Shown here: in pieces, positions 47,267-59,137 of the stretch | Layout of the letters: the number at the start of each line of letters is the position of its first letter | How positions within the stretch are numbered: the first letter of the stretch is position 1 | NCBI GenBank assembly: GCA_016098155.1 | Contig: JAAAJB010000041.1 | Coordinates: forward strand, 1 to 64,000 | From: Actinomortierella ambigua | Taxonomy: Eukaryota > Mortierellomycota > Mortierellomycetes > Mortierellales > Mortierellaceae | Direction of reading: 5' to 3' | Length of the DNA: 64,000 bases | The notes under the pieces: model-generated | The model's database searches: none | What the model was told of the DNA's origin: nothing | Seen by the model: the letters and a program-made list of their open reading frames with translations, nothing else | Made by a program: the position numbers and the translations under genes

Positions 47267-47859
47267 ATGGTCGAGCCTTTTGTTTTAGGCATCTCGTTTA
47301 TCTATCCTTTTCCCCCCTCCACCTCCCTATCCGTCTTTCATGGCCGTGAGGGTCGAGTACGTCTCCTGTCAAAACGAAATAAAAAAAAATTCGGGGTCTT
47401 GTTGTATCTGAGAGCTGTTATCAGTTGGAAGCAATGCGCCTTCAATGCTTTTTTTTTTTTTTTTTTTTTTTGGCTAATATCTATGTTGAGTTCTCCGCCG
47501 TGGATTGCAAGAAGAAAACTTCAAAGAACGCCGCTCAAACGAAAGGAAACCGAGTTTTGTGATATCTTTCGACAAGTGGAAGCAAAACACCCGACAATTT
47601 GAGTTCATGTTGGTACTCAAATGCAGCCTTTTTTTAGCTGCCGTCGCCGAGGCATGTGGCAAAGAATTGACATGGGCGTCGTGTGGCGGAGGGTTTCAGA
47701 CTTTCAGCTCTTTTGGCCGCCGCAGTGACACAATATATTTGACAATCAGCCCACTTGCTGGAGGAGTGAACACAAAAAATGTTAAAACAGCCCAATCATT
47801 TACGAGGAGGATGTATATAGTGTGGTGATTTTTATTATTCGCCCTTCATGAGGCGACGC
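47267..47859. other. convergent intergenic region with a long T-run
   Basis: It lies between two genes whose 3' ends face each other. It contains a 23-nt run of T at about 47449-47471 and an AATAAA-like AAATAAAAAAAAA at about 47379. No supported ORF. Confidence 0.6.
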
Positions 47860-49584
47860 CTACTCGTACATCCGCTGCTCTTGGAGGGTCCGCCGAAAGT
47901 ACTCGACAGTCTCTGCGATACCTTGGCCAACAGAGAAGCGTGGGGTCCAGCCCAGGTGTTCGCGCGCGCGGGTAATGTCCGGCCGGCGCTTTTGTGGGTC
48001 ATCCTGTGCTGGTGGGAGACATCGGATCTGAACGTTACTGTTGACTTCGTCACGAATACGCTCAGCAAACTCGCGTATTGTGAACTCTTCGGGGTTGCCG
48101 AGGTTGACGGGTTCCTTGTAGTCATTGTTCATCAGCAGGATCAGGCCATCAATGAGATCGTGGATGTATTGGAAGGACCTTGTCTGCTGCCCATCACCAT
48201 ACAGTGTGAGCTCCTCGCCCTTGATCGCCTGCATGATGAAATTGCTGACCACGCGCCCATCATGTTCGTTCATCCTGGGTCCAAAGGTGTTGAAGATGCG
48301 GGCCACACGCACATCGACGTCGTCTTGGTGCATGTATGAATAGGTCAACGTCTCGGCTACTCGCTTGCCCTCGTCGTAGCATGCTCGTGGTCCAATGGGA
48401 TTCACATGACCCCAGTAAGTCTCCTTTTGCGGATGCTGTTCTGGATCTCCGTACACCTCTATAGTAAAGCAACAAAAAAACAAATGATATCAATAGAGTT
48501 AAGTCCATCAGAGATACACAGCTTTTTTTGGGTTGAAATGAATGATAAACTCTCCAAACATGCGAGAGGGGCTTTCCCTCCCTCCTCCCTCTATGTCTCC
48601 GCACACCATCGTCGCCATCGGCCTCTTACCTGATGTGGAAGCTAGCAGAAAGCGGGCTTTTGTACGCTTGGCCAGACCGAGCATGTTGATGGTGCCCATC
48701 ACACTGGTCTTGACCGTCTTGATGGGGTTGTATTGGTAGTGTGGCGGCGAAGCTGGGCAGGCCAGGTGGTAGATTTGATCCACTTCAATCATGAATGGGT
48801 CGACAACGTCATGGCGAATGAGCTCAAAGTGTGGATGGCCCAGCCAATGCTGCACATTGTTCTTGCTGCCGGTGAAGAAGTTGTCGAGAATAATGACCTC
48901 ATGGCCCATCAGCATGAGACGGTCGACAAGGTGCGAGCCCACAAAGCCTGCACCGCCTGTGACGAGGATGCGCCTGCGCTCCATCGGTGGCAACGCCTTG
49001 ACGGCGGGGAAGGTAGGTGAGTGGCGGTACGAGATTGTCTTGTCTTGCATGTTGACCATCCGGAAAGCCGAGTCATTGTCAGGTAGGTAGAGCTGTTGCA
49101 GGGCCGCCAGATCGACGTCGGACCGGACTTCGACGTCGCCTGCCATGGTCGCATACTCTCGGCTGTCGCCTTCGCGCTGCGTGCGAGGCAGCACCAGCGG
49201 CAGTGCCTGGGGAGAAAATGATGAGCGCCGTGCACTAGCATTATTGTCGCCGGTGGTGGTGGTGGTGGTGGTGGCGCCAGCGATGCTGGAGGTGCTGGCG
49301 GAAGGGTTGCTGCGTCGCTTGTTGCTGCTGTTCATCCCGTTCATGAAGCCCAACGGGGACACGGCTCGTGGCTGGACGATGGAATGAGGCGGCTTGTGGT
49401 ATGGGTTGGACGGTTTAGAGGGCAGGGAGGGCAAGGAGGGCAAGGAGCACGAGAAGGACGTGAAGGTGAGTGGTGAGGGCGAGGAGAGGCGAACCATACC
49501 TCGTGCAGGCATCTCGTCGTCATCATCTGGCTTTGAAGCCTGCAGAGGAGGCGAATCTGTGTTGTTGCTGCTGCTGCCGCTGCT

Positions 49585-49615
<31 letters not shown>

Positions 49616-49740
49616 CTGTCGCTGTTGCTGTTGCTGTTGAGGTGTGAGTGGAGAGGAATATCGGTCTTCTTATCAGCAACCTCTCTGGCCTCTGAGCGAG
49701 AGAGTGGGCCGTCTTGGAGAAGTTGCTGTTGGTTCATCAT
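47860..49740 (-). CDS. uxs1: UDP-glucuronate decarboxylase (UDP-xylose synthase), 569 aa
   Basis: Two exons (minus): 49740-48630 and 48458-47860; phases close. The enzyme converts UDP-glucuronic acid to UDP-xylose with NAD+. It shows the Rossmann motif [18 protein letters not shown] at about residue 250, the family motif [31 protein letters not shown], the catalytic Thr/Ser region ASTSGEVYGDP that spans the intron, and the catalytic YDEGK (YxxxK) with the following [13 protein letters not shown]. The core from about 250 to 569 has the usual length. The first 250 residues are an unusual disordered extension with poly-Ser and poly-Thr and no transmembrane helix, whereas the animal enzyme has a Golgi membrane anchor. 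The product feeds xylosylated glycans or wall polysaccharides. Confidence 0.95.
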
Positions 49741-50556
49741 GCGGGGTGAAGGAAAGGTTGTGAAACAGAGTGAAAGTGAAAGAAAGGCAGGATGAAGAGG
49801 AAAGGAGAAAGTGAGGGGAGTGGAGATAGGAAGAGAGAATATATACCCAATGCGCGCGTTTCTTTATTCCGAGAAACGGAGCGAGAGTATGGATGGATGG
49901 ATGGTTGAGAGCACAGAGTGGAAAGAAAAAAAAAGATGCGAGAAATAAAAGAGAAGTGAGGAGGATGGGGGGGGGAGCTGGGTAGAGGCTGGCTTGTGCT
50001 CTTTGCCTAGGCTGAGGAGCGAAAGGTGCCAATGCTATTAAGCGGCGTTGGATACAGGGAAGAGAGGAGGCTCTTTTAGTGGCTCGTCTTCTTCTTCACT
50101 TTTTGATTGTGGCAACTCTTTCTCTCTCTTGGTGTGCCTAATTGCAATGAATAATGGAGTCAATGGATGAATGCGTAATGTGAAGGACGAGGGATGTGAC
50201 AAAAGTGCAGACCGGAACAATAAAAGAAAAAGAGACAAAAAGAAGTCCTAGAACTTGATTGCCCCAAGGGTCACACGCCCTTCCCCTTTTCAGCCCCCCT
50301 CTTCTCACCTGCAGCCGCATCCTCTCTCCTCCTCCTCCTTCTCCTCCTCCTTCTCCTTCTCCTTCGCCTTCTCCCTCCCCTTCTCCTCTTTTTCTTCCTC
50401 TTACTGCCACCATCGCCCACGGAAAAACGTTTCAATATTTTTTTGCAACCTGCTAGCCAATTCGCTAAGAAACGGTGTGGGAAAAAAAAAATAAAGGTTT
50501 CGTGTTCAAGACTAATAATGGGCGATCATCTTTCAGCGGGTTCCTTGTCCCCAACT
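49741..50556. other. promoter of the UDP-xylose synthase gene and 3' flank of the TMX2-like gene
   Basis: Contains CT-rich repeats at 50325-50400 (plus strand) and purine-rich plus strand near 49780-49950. A frame open on the minus strand (50038-50238) is not supported as a gene. Confidence 0.5.
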
Positions 50557-51872
50557 TTAGGCTTGTGCGTGCTTGCTACTCTTGGCAAACGACTCGCGTC
50601 CCGTGCCGAGCTGAGCGAGCTCAAACGCGCTGACCACCGACTGCTCCGATCGATCCCAACCCACTTTGCCGAGCACCTCGCCACCAATCTTGGTGTTTGC
50701 TTTTTGTGGCAGCTGGCTAAGCACCTCGCCGTTGCGCATGAGAACTAGGGTGGGCAAATCGATTGTGGTCGCCTGCATACTGATACGGAATCGGTTGGCC
50801 ATCTCCTCTCCACCTGGCTCCATGTCCAGATCGACTTTGGCAAAGTGCACATTAGCCCTCGAATATCTATTTATAATCATATTTTTTTTGTTTGTTTTAG
50901 AAACAAATGAATTTGAAGAAAAGGGTCGGATCCCCGGTAAGCAACTACATTCCCCCCCTTTTTTTTGGCCAGCTTTCCGATACAAGATATACATGATCAA
51001 ATTCCGTCATTCCCCATCACACATTACTTGATCGAACAACGCGCCTGAACGGCCTCAAAGTACCGACAAGGCGAACTCCATGTTGTGTTGAGCGAGATTA
51101 CCCAGTAATGGGATGGGTCCAAGTCCGACAGCTTCATGGTGCCATCGCTCTCCTCCTTGGAAAGTGATGAGCCGTCCTGCTGATCATCCTCGCCAGTGAT
51201 GTCGCTCTTTAGCGGCTCGCCATCATCATCAATTTCTGCGAGCTTCGACGTCTGTGGCCGCCGATGTGTCACCATGCTAGAGCCCTTTGCCGCTGACGAA
51301 GAACCTGCCTGTCGTTCACCTGACTGCCTCACTCCAGATGTTGAAAGATGGTCGAGTTGTGCTAGATTGAGCTGCCATACATTTGATGGTCCCCGATATG
51401 ACGGCAGAGGGAAGAGCGAGAAGATGACTAAATTAAGGATGACGAAGAAGAAGAAGGGGGCAAGTCAGTCATTTCCGAAGAGTACAAGTCAAAACACACA
51501 CAACGAAACGAAGTTCGGATGTGAGAATGATCCCTTACCCATCCACAAGAATAAAAACAGAAACAGGCGCCAGCGCCCATTCCAGGACGATCCTGCAAAA
51601 TTAAAGCGGTCGTCTTGGATGTACCATAATCCGTATGTTGACAGGGTTTTTCCATACAGCGCAAAGACACTAACGAGCTCCTCAGCAGACTGGGCGCCCT
51701 TGATCTTCAGAAAGAGTAGCGCAAGTACTGGCAGAAGATATCGAAGGTATGGTGTAACGGTCTTGGAGCTAATGTATTCGGGATGCTCGATGGCAATCAA
51801 CACAGGAAAGGAGATTGCCAGTGCCACATTGAGAACATAATGTGGAAGGAGTAGTCGCTTGACTAGGGACAT
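50557..51872 (-). CDS. TMX2-like thioredoxin-related transmembrane protein, 347 aa
   Basis: Three exons (minus): 51872-51539, 51427-51028, 50866-50557; phases close. Hydrophobic segments lie at about residues 12-28 (LNVALAISFPVLIAI), 42-56 (LRYLLPVLALLFL) and 100-120 (LFLFLFLWMVIFSLFPLPSY). After LPSYRGPSNV comes a polar linker and then a thioredoxin-fold domain: WVISLNTTWSSPCRYFEAV, KYSRANVHFAKVDLDMEP, ANRFRISMQATTIDLPTLVL. This order and the PSYRGP, KYS...F.KVD and LPTL landmarks match TMX2 of the ER and ER-mitochondria contact sites. The active-site CxxC is replaced by SSPC (only the second cysteine remains), as in animal TMX2, which has SNDC; so dithiol oxidoreductase activity is unlikely. 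The acidic linker (GEPLKSDITGEDDQQDGSS) is longer than in animals. It is divergently arranged with the arrestin gene. Confidence 0.88.
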
Positions 51873-52584
51873 GTGTGAAGTAAACGATGTTTGAAATTGA
51901 TGAGATGGGTGTAATCCTTCTTAGGCTGCCGAAAAAGGGTCTGTCTGTTGTGCATCCACAACTCGCACAAAAATTGGCTGTCTATCCGATTGTTCGCACC
52001 ACACCACAGTAGGATTGCCTGCAACGGCTAAACCATCCACTCCACTGCGTCATACCAGCCGATGGCGACGATGAAAGTGCAGCTGGTGGCAAGCGCATCA
52101 AACAGCGCTCTTAGCACGCTCAGCATCGACAATGTGAAAATACGAGGTACAGGGTACAGGAGTGGAGTGTACAAGAAAATAGGGAGGCGCGACTATCCAC
52201 GTCAAGTGATCACTGTCCACACGCAAAGGGCTGTCTGAGTAAAGGGGGGAGGGGATAAAATATCGTAAAATAGACCCTCGCGGACACCCTCGCATGTCCG
52301 TCCGTGGACAGAGAAGAGGAGGGGGTATGACAACAGCGAGGCGCATCGTGAGGTTCTCTATTTTGTTCTCTCCCTCTCTGCCTCTTTCTCTTCCTCTTTC
52401 TATTTCTCCTCATTTTCTTCTCTTCCTTCAGCATATCCATTCTCCTCACACAAATCTGTACAATAGGCCCATTCGTTCCCAGAGGGTCCCCTTTTGGTGC
52501 TAATATCTTTTCCGCCAACTATCCTACATCCACTTCCTCATCCTTCCTCAACTTCCTTTTGCAAGAGATTTTCAACTACGCTGC
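51873..52584. promoter_or_regulatory. bidirectional promoter between the TMX2-like and arrestin genes
   Basis: This 712-bp gap lies between two divergent start codons and must hold both promoters. CT-rich sequence at 52365-52430 on the plus strand precedes the arrestin start. No ORF is supported. Confidence 0.55.
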
Positions 52585-55500
52585 ATGGTTACTTACCCCT
52601 CCACTTCACATCCTGGACTCCCTAATGACATGAATGGTCCTCCACCCCAGTACCGCCAAGATAATGGCTTCGATACATATCCTGACAACCGATCGGGCGC
52701 AGGACTTTTGTCTTACTTTGGCCTCGGACCCGCCCCCTCTGCGGAAACGAAGCCACACCTTCCTCCGTCGACCTATCCCTACTCCACTCAATACGAGCAA
52801 CCACCACCTCCTCCACAGCAGCAACAACAACAACCTCAATCAGGACATAGCCAAGGAGCGCACCATGACTTCTCAGCCATGACCCTGCTGCCCACCAACT
52901 TTCGACCCATGACCACTCAGCCTTCCAAATGCAGCAAGCTCAAAGTGCGCATTTACTTTGACTCGACTATCTTTCAAGCTGGAGGCACCATTTTCGGACG
53001 CATGGAAATTACAGCCACCAGCTCTCGGTCCCTCAAGCTCGGCGAGATTGCCGTCGAGCTCGCCGCCTATGAAGGTAGATATGTCTCCGCCTCCAACCCC
53101 CCAAAGAATTGGATCCGTTGTGTCTCGGGGTGCCCCGCCCTCCCCTCTTCGAAGAAGGTCCACACGTCATGCTGCCAAGGGAGGAGGGGAAAACACTCCA
53201 CATACACCCCCCTTTTTTTCTATTGTCCCTGTGAACATGGCTGACAAAATCAATTGCATACACAATAACAACAAAATATATTCAATAGAATTGGCGTCGC
53301 GGGAATGCACGGCAACGCAGTCGTTCTTATCCTCCAGGCTTTGTTTCCAAGGCAATGGCATTCCGCCCTCCAACGCTGTCTATGGGTTGAGCGATGAGAA
53401 TGGCTTCTTCATGGCACGAAAGGGCAAGACCACTTTTCCATTTGCCTTTCAGCTTCCCCTTGATTGTCCAAGTAGCTTGATCTTTGGGGCCACAGCAAGC
53501 CTCCGCTATGTTGTCACTGGGTAAGGAACCATGATCGTTGGATCCACTACGACGCCTAGCGGTTTTATATCATTCTTGAGGACTTGGCCGTTAAAACAGC
53601 TTATTTCTCTCTTTCTTTCTTATTCTCAACTAGATTGGTACAAATCTACTATCATGGCAAGGAGGAGCTAGTGGCAAAGTCTAAAGAAGCGTTCGTTGTA
53701 GAGGCATGGGATGGATACAACGCCGAGCACCGTATGCCTGTGCGTGCCAGTAATTCGACAAAGTTGTTCTGGGGAGGCACTGGATCGCTGGAGCTGGAGG
53801 CTGTGCTACCGGAAACACTACATAGTGCAGGGGGTAATCTGTCTGTCGAAATCCGTGTCCGGAACAACACAGCTCGCAAAGTACAAGGCGTTCGCCTGGG
53901 AGTGGCACGGCAGCTCATCATGGTCGCTGACAAGGAAAAGGCTGAGCAGAACCCACACCTCAAGATCGATACCACGAGTGTCTCTGAAACAGTCGGCACC
54001 CAAGAGTACAAGACGTCGACGTATCTCTTTGATCCGGGCGAGGAACGCATCATGACCCTCAACATGGCCATTCCCATCAACGCTCGAACCATCCGTGGAA
54101 CAGCTCTCTTTGAGGTGACATGTTCTGTTGTCATATCTATGCTCCTTGGCGCGTTCAGGTACAAAACAACTGCATTTGCCACTTGCTTGGCCTCTCTTGA
54201 ATGTCTTCAAGAAACGGATTTACATGACATTAACAATACATTCATTGGTGACTTTTTATAGCGGCGAATTGTCCGTTGAACTACCTGTAAAGATTTGCCA
54301 CCCAGCGTCGTTGACACCAGCACCTAAACCTACTTTCTTGTCAAATCAATACAACCTGGAAGATGGAGACTTTGATGTGGCTAGTGACTCTGGTCGTGGC
54401 GCAATACAGGAGACGGCGCGGAGAGTGGGGTCGACCTCAAGTCAAGCCCGGCCGATATCACCGCAGCGGGGAAGAGATTTCGAAGGCTCGGTTGGGGGCG
54501 GAGCAGGCGATGGAGAGCAGCTTTCGCAACAACAGTATCCTCAAGGAGACCACGAAGACGATCGTCAGCTGTCACCTGCCAACTCCATCACCTCCATCCG
54601 CTCGATTCTCTCGAAATCCAGCAAGCTCAGCAAGCTGGCGGACAGGATTGGTCGGTCGACGAGTCCAACAGCTGTTTCGCATCGCGGCATTGAGAATGAT
54701 CCCAAAAAGCGAGCCACCCAGAAATCAACGCCACTGGGGCCTGCACAACCCATTGCCTATGTGCCTGCTGTCGAACGCGTCCGATACACCCCGTTTCAGG
54801 CTCCTCCGACGGCGAAGGCTAAAGAATTTCTCAAGGCCGCAACCGATTATCAGAATCAGCTGGGCCTATCAGGTGTATTGGAAGGGTATGAAGACAGAGA
54901 GATTGATCTGGCCGACGGTGCCATGGCCACGGCGATTCATGACTGGCTTGCTCGGAAGGAGGCCGATACTGCTGGTGCCGAGCTCCAGCGTGGTCGCAGT
55001 AGGCTCAAGAAACGCGGCGGAATTACAGCAAACCGCCAGCTAAAACAGGATGATGATCCATGGCAAGACGATCAAGAGGGTGCAAGGCGTACTTCGCCAA
55101 GGCCTATCCCGATATCGACATCGCCTCATAGCCGGCAGCCAAGATCGCCATCATTCGGTTCTCCCGTGGATGACTCCCCAAGAGGTGACTTGTGGTCGCA
55201 ACAGGCGTCGCCGACAACAAGTGGATCATTCGCTATTCCTATTACAACCCGACGTGCACCAGCAGCTCCTCAGACAGAGGCCTATGGTAGTGCTCCGGAG
55301 GACTCCATTGTAACACCACCATTGTTCCATCGGCCTCTACCATGTCCACTGCCATCGCCACCACCCAATGCTTCGCCTACAAGACCAGGTGATAGGTTTG
55401 GTGGACCATTACCAGCAGCAGCCTCTTCGGCCACTTCAACATCGTCGATCCAACCACAGACCCAGTCACAGGCCCGCGCGCGATCCCCATCCCCTGTCCT

Positions 55501-58500
55501 GGTCCAGACTCCTGAGAACATCCAGCTAGCCCGTGAGGCATTCGAGCGTGTGAAACGGATGAGCTCTCCTGTTCGGGATTCATTCCCCTCGTCGTCGCAT
55601 GAAGAAAAAGATCGACTACCACCGCGTTCCTCGCGACTCTCAGGTCAGCCCATCACGGGTTCGGGTACTGGATCGCTTCCAGAGGGGGCTGGATCGGTGC
55701 CGAGATCAGCGGCACCTCGAGGCCCAGCCGCCATTGTGTCTGAAGAATGCATGACGAAATATGACCAGCAGGACTTCGCTGAGCCCGCAGTAGCGCCAGA
55801 GCTGCTCAAAGTTGCGCGGGAGGGCAAAATCAAGGTGCCCGTGCCGACACTGACGGGATCACAGCAGTCTGCCCTTTCCAAGCTACTACGTGATGCTGCC
55901 GAGGACGATCAAGACGACCCGTCGCCCTCGCTGCCGCATGACCCTTCAGCCTCGACCACTGGCCCCTTCCATGAGACCGTCGCCCCGGCCACCGTTGTAC
56001 CACCTGAGAGAGACTGCAAGACACCCGAGTTGAGCCACGTGCCGATGAACCGACCATTACCAGCGCCCAAGGCCAAACCCAAGCCAGACAACCTAAGGCA
56101 ACAACCGCGCGAACAGAACGTTTCTTCGCTCCCACCTCAGACCCACCCGATGGCCGCCCAGCATCCAGCAGCCCCAGTGCCTGCGCCTCGACCCTCTAGA
56201 GCGCCGCAGCCGCAACCGACTTACCCTGTACCCCCTTCTGCTTCGCTCGCAGCCCCTCGAAGGAGCCCTAATCCTAACCATGTCGTCAACAAGCAGGTGG
56301 CAGCCTCACAGTCCGGCCACAGAGTGGCTCCTCTCCCCGCTCCTGCTGCTCCCCATCCAATGCCGCAGCACCAGCGCGCCATCTCTCCGCCCCGAGCACC
56401 TGTCGCCATGTCCACCACGCGGACCAAAGTCCATCCATTGCCGCCGCCGCGCACTCCAGCGACCATTGTGCCTGCTACAACCAAGAAGCCCGTTGTCGAC
56501 ACCACCCGAAAACCCATGGTCACACCCGTGCCAGCTGCTCGTCCAGCTGCAGCTTCTGGTACCACCACGACAAAGTCGAAGAATATCGCTGCCGCCACTA
56601 CTGCAGCACCTTTGGCGTCATCGTCGTCACCGCCTTCGGGTGGGCCTGGGTTTGTGTACCCCAAGACGGCTCGCAAGCCTGTCGCGGCGCCCAAACCACC
56701 AGGAATGACTGCTGCTGCTACTGCTGCTGGTGGTGTGACTACCAATCTCAAGAAAACCGGCCCTTCCTCTTCCTCCTCTATGGTGGTAGGCGTGGGAGCA
56801 GGCGCGACATCACGGACGTCGCCGGGAGCAGTGCCTTTGCCCCCGGGAACAAGAGTCGCCGATCCTGCGGTCACGCGCGGTCCTTTCGTGGCTGCGGAGG
56901 AGCCGACAGTGATTCGGTCGCGATCGCCGCTGCGTGAGCAACTACAGCAGCAGCAGCAGCAGCAGCAACAGCCTCAAGTCTGTCAGCATGAGCAACCTGG
57001 TCGTCGAGGTGTAGAGTCTTCACCACCATCGCAACAACAGTCTGCTGGGGCCGACCATGGTCAACAGGTTCACCACAGCCATCCCCAGGACAACCACCAC
57101 CACCACGACGTGGATCAGGATCCCTATGGGTTCCGAGCTCCACCGATCGCCATGGCCAACAGCATCCGCGTGCAAGGGATGATGACAGGCCCCTCATCAT
57201 CAGCATCGCCTCCAGGAGGTGCTTTTGTCGGTGTCGCCGCCGTACCTCCTTCCTCCGCACCTTCCTCATCGTCGCCGTCGTCTTCATCTGCGTCTCAAGG
57301 TCAATCACGATACGCCGTCAACACCACCGTCCTGCGCCAGGCCATCGGTGCGCCACCTCGACAAAGCAACAGCTCGGGGAGCGGTGGTAATGTTGGTGGT
57401 AATGTAGGTGGCGGTAATGGTGGCCATCCTGCACGCCCGGTGTCGTCCGGTCACGGTAGCATGGCCGACCTATTCCAAGGCGCCAAGAACGTTGCCTCGG
57501 CGGCCGTTGCGGGCCTTGGGTGGCGACAGGATTCTCATCCTCCGCAAGAGACGAAAGGTGGTGGTGCTGGTGCTGGTGGTGCTGGTGCTACTGGCGTCCC
57601 GTCTTCTGCAGCTGCTGTGGCTGTTCCTCGCTCGTCCTCGCCCCCCTCATCGTCCGCCTTTGGCGGCCCAAACAACAATAGGAACAGTCGCCCTTTGGGG
57701 ATCGAGCCCTTGCCCCGAAGCGCCCTTACCGACCGCCCTCTCCAGCATGATCTGACCATGAAGGACATTGATTTCCAGACCGTCCGAGAGGTGATGTTGT
57801 ATCCACAGACCTTTTCCGCCTCGTCCTCGCCCTCAACGTCTTCTCCGCTGGCTGCATCCTCCTCCTCTCCCATCTCCTCCACCGCCTCTCCGTCTTCGGC
57901 ATCCAAGGCCGCGTACCCGCTCCCACCCCCGGTCCTCGATCCCACGGCGAAGGTTTCCTCACCACCACCAAAATCAACAGCAACAGCAGCAGTAGCTCGT
58001 GCAACGTCCCCCGCCCGTGCTTCGGCCCACTCCCGCCCAGACTCGCTCAGTGCCGACGTCAACCTGGACAAGACCCTCCCCAAGATCCACGAAAACGCTG
58101 CCAGTCGACTGGAGCTCCAAGCTGAAAAAAGAATGTCCGCCGCCGCTGCTGTCCTTGCTCCTCCTGCCTTGATCCCCTCAACTGTAGAACCACTCCCAAG
58201 ACAGAAATCTCCCCCTGCCTTTTCCCCCAATACCAACACACCCGCTGCTACCTCATCCTCCTCGCCATCCTCGCCATCCTCACCGTCGAGACCACCCAGG
58301 GCGACGATGACGCGCTCCACATCGCCATCCGGGAACGCAATGGCGAGGAACGGACTTCGTGTAGGACTAACGGCCCATCATGGCCACCACCACCACCACA
58401 ATCCGCCGGCTTCCCCTGGCTCAGCAGGAGGGGGAGGGGGAGGAGGAGGTGGTAGTGGTGCAGGGGCCAAGGCCGTCAATCCACGCCTGCAAGAATATAT

Positions 58501-58537
58501 CCAGAAATATAACCTTGCCGCGAATGCAAGGGGTTGA
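52585..58537 (+). CDS. giant alpha-arrestin (ART-like trafficking adaptor), 1840 aa
   Basis: Exons: 52585-53074, 53289-53520, 53634-54158, 54262-58537; phases close. A 110-residue Pro/Gln-rich N-terminus contains a PPxY motif (PPPQYRQ). The arrestin N domain follows (SKLKVRIYFDSTIFQAGG, then LKLGEIAVELAAYEG and FAFQLPLDCPSS), then the C domain (FWGGTGSLELEAVLPETL, NLSVEIRVRNNTARKVQG, RTIRGTALFEVTCSVVIS, GELSVELPVKICHPASL), ending near residue 430. The other 1400 residues are disordered: Pro/Ser-rich, with poly-Q, poly-H, Gly and Ala/Thr tracts. They end with a conserved-looking basic stretch (VNPRLQEYIQKYNLAANARG). Such adaptors recruit Rsp5/Nedd4 ubiquitin ligases to membrane transporters; the PPxY motif fits. 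The size far exceeds the usual 500-1100 residues. Confidence 0.9.
56940..56970 (+). repeat. CAG repeat in the arrestin tail (poly-Q)
   Basis: About ten CAG/CAA codons in the disordered C-terminal tail of the arrestin protein. His-rich (57091-57113) and Gly-rich (58429-58460) tracts follow further on. Confidence 0.85.
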
Positions 58538-59137
58538 GAGCACTTGTGGCTATATTGCTATTTTTCCTCCACACTTTTTTCTTTTTCTTTAGACACAATG
58601 AAACAGGCAACAAAAAAAATATCATTTCAGTGTTGATAGAGGGGTGGTAAGAAGTCGGGTGGGTTTTTTATGGTACAAGGAAAAGAGAAAAGAGAAAGAA
58701 AGAGAGGAAGAAAAAGTAATCGCTGTACATGCACGTAAAAAGTAACGGGTAAAGGAAGAAAGGAAGGCGACGAAGAAGAACGTAAAAAAAAAGAAGGGGG
58801 GGGCGAAGCGTGGGCAGGAGAAAGAGTTATACATATTGTGGTCAAAAAAGTAGGCGATAATCAACATCCCTCTGTTGGAAGGGTCATGCTCATCATCTAC
58901 TCAGTGACGAAATTTGGAGGTATTGCAATAAACATGGAGCATGCACCCCTCTCCCAACTTCAAGGCGATATTGCTGGATTCTCTCTCCGGTGACATGTTT
59001 CCTGAAGGGAGTAGCAGCAAGCTCGCCTTTGTTCCTTGGAACTATTTTCCAGTGCGCCTTCCTTTTGATTTTTTTTTCTTTAGGGTGAGGGTGGGCGCTC
59101 AACTCGAACCGTATTTCCTCCTCCAAACAGAAAGCCC
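58538..59137. other. convergent intergenic region
   Basis: The arrestin and PP4R3 genes end facing each other. The gap is purine-rich on the plus strand (58670-58800). The 100 bp before 59138 are open on both strands but give no supported product. Confidence 0.5.
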
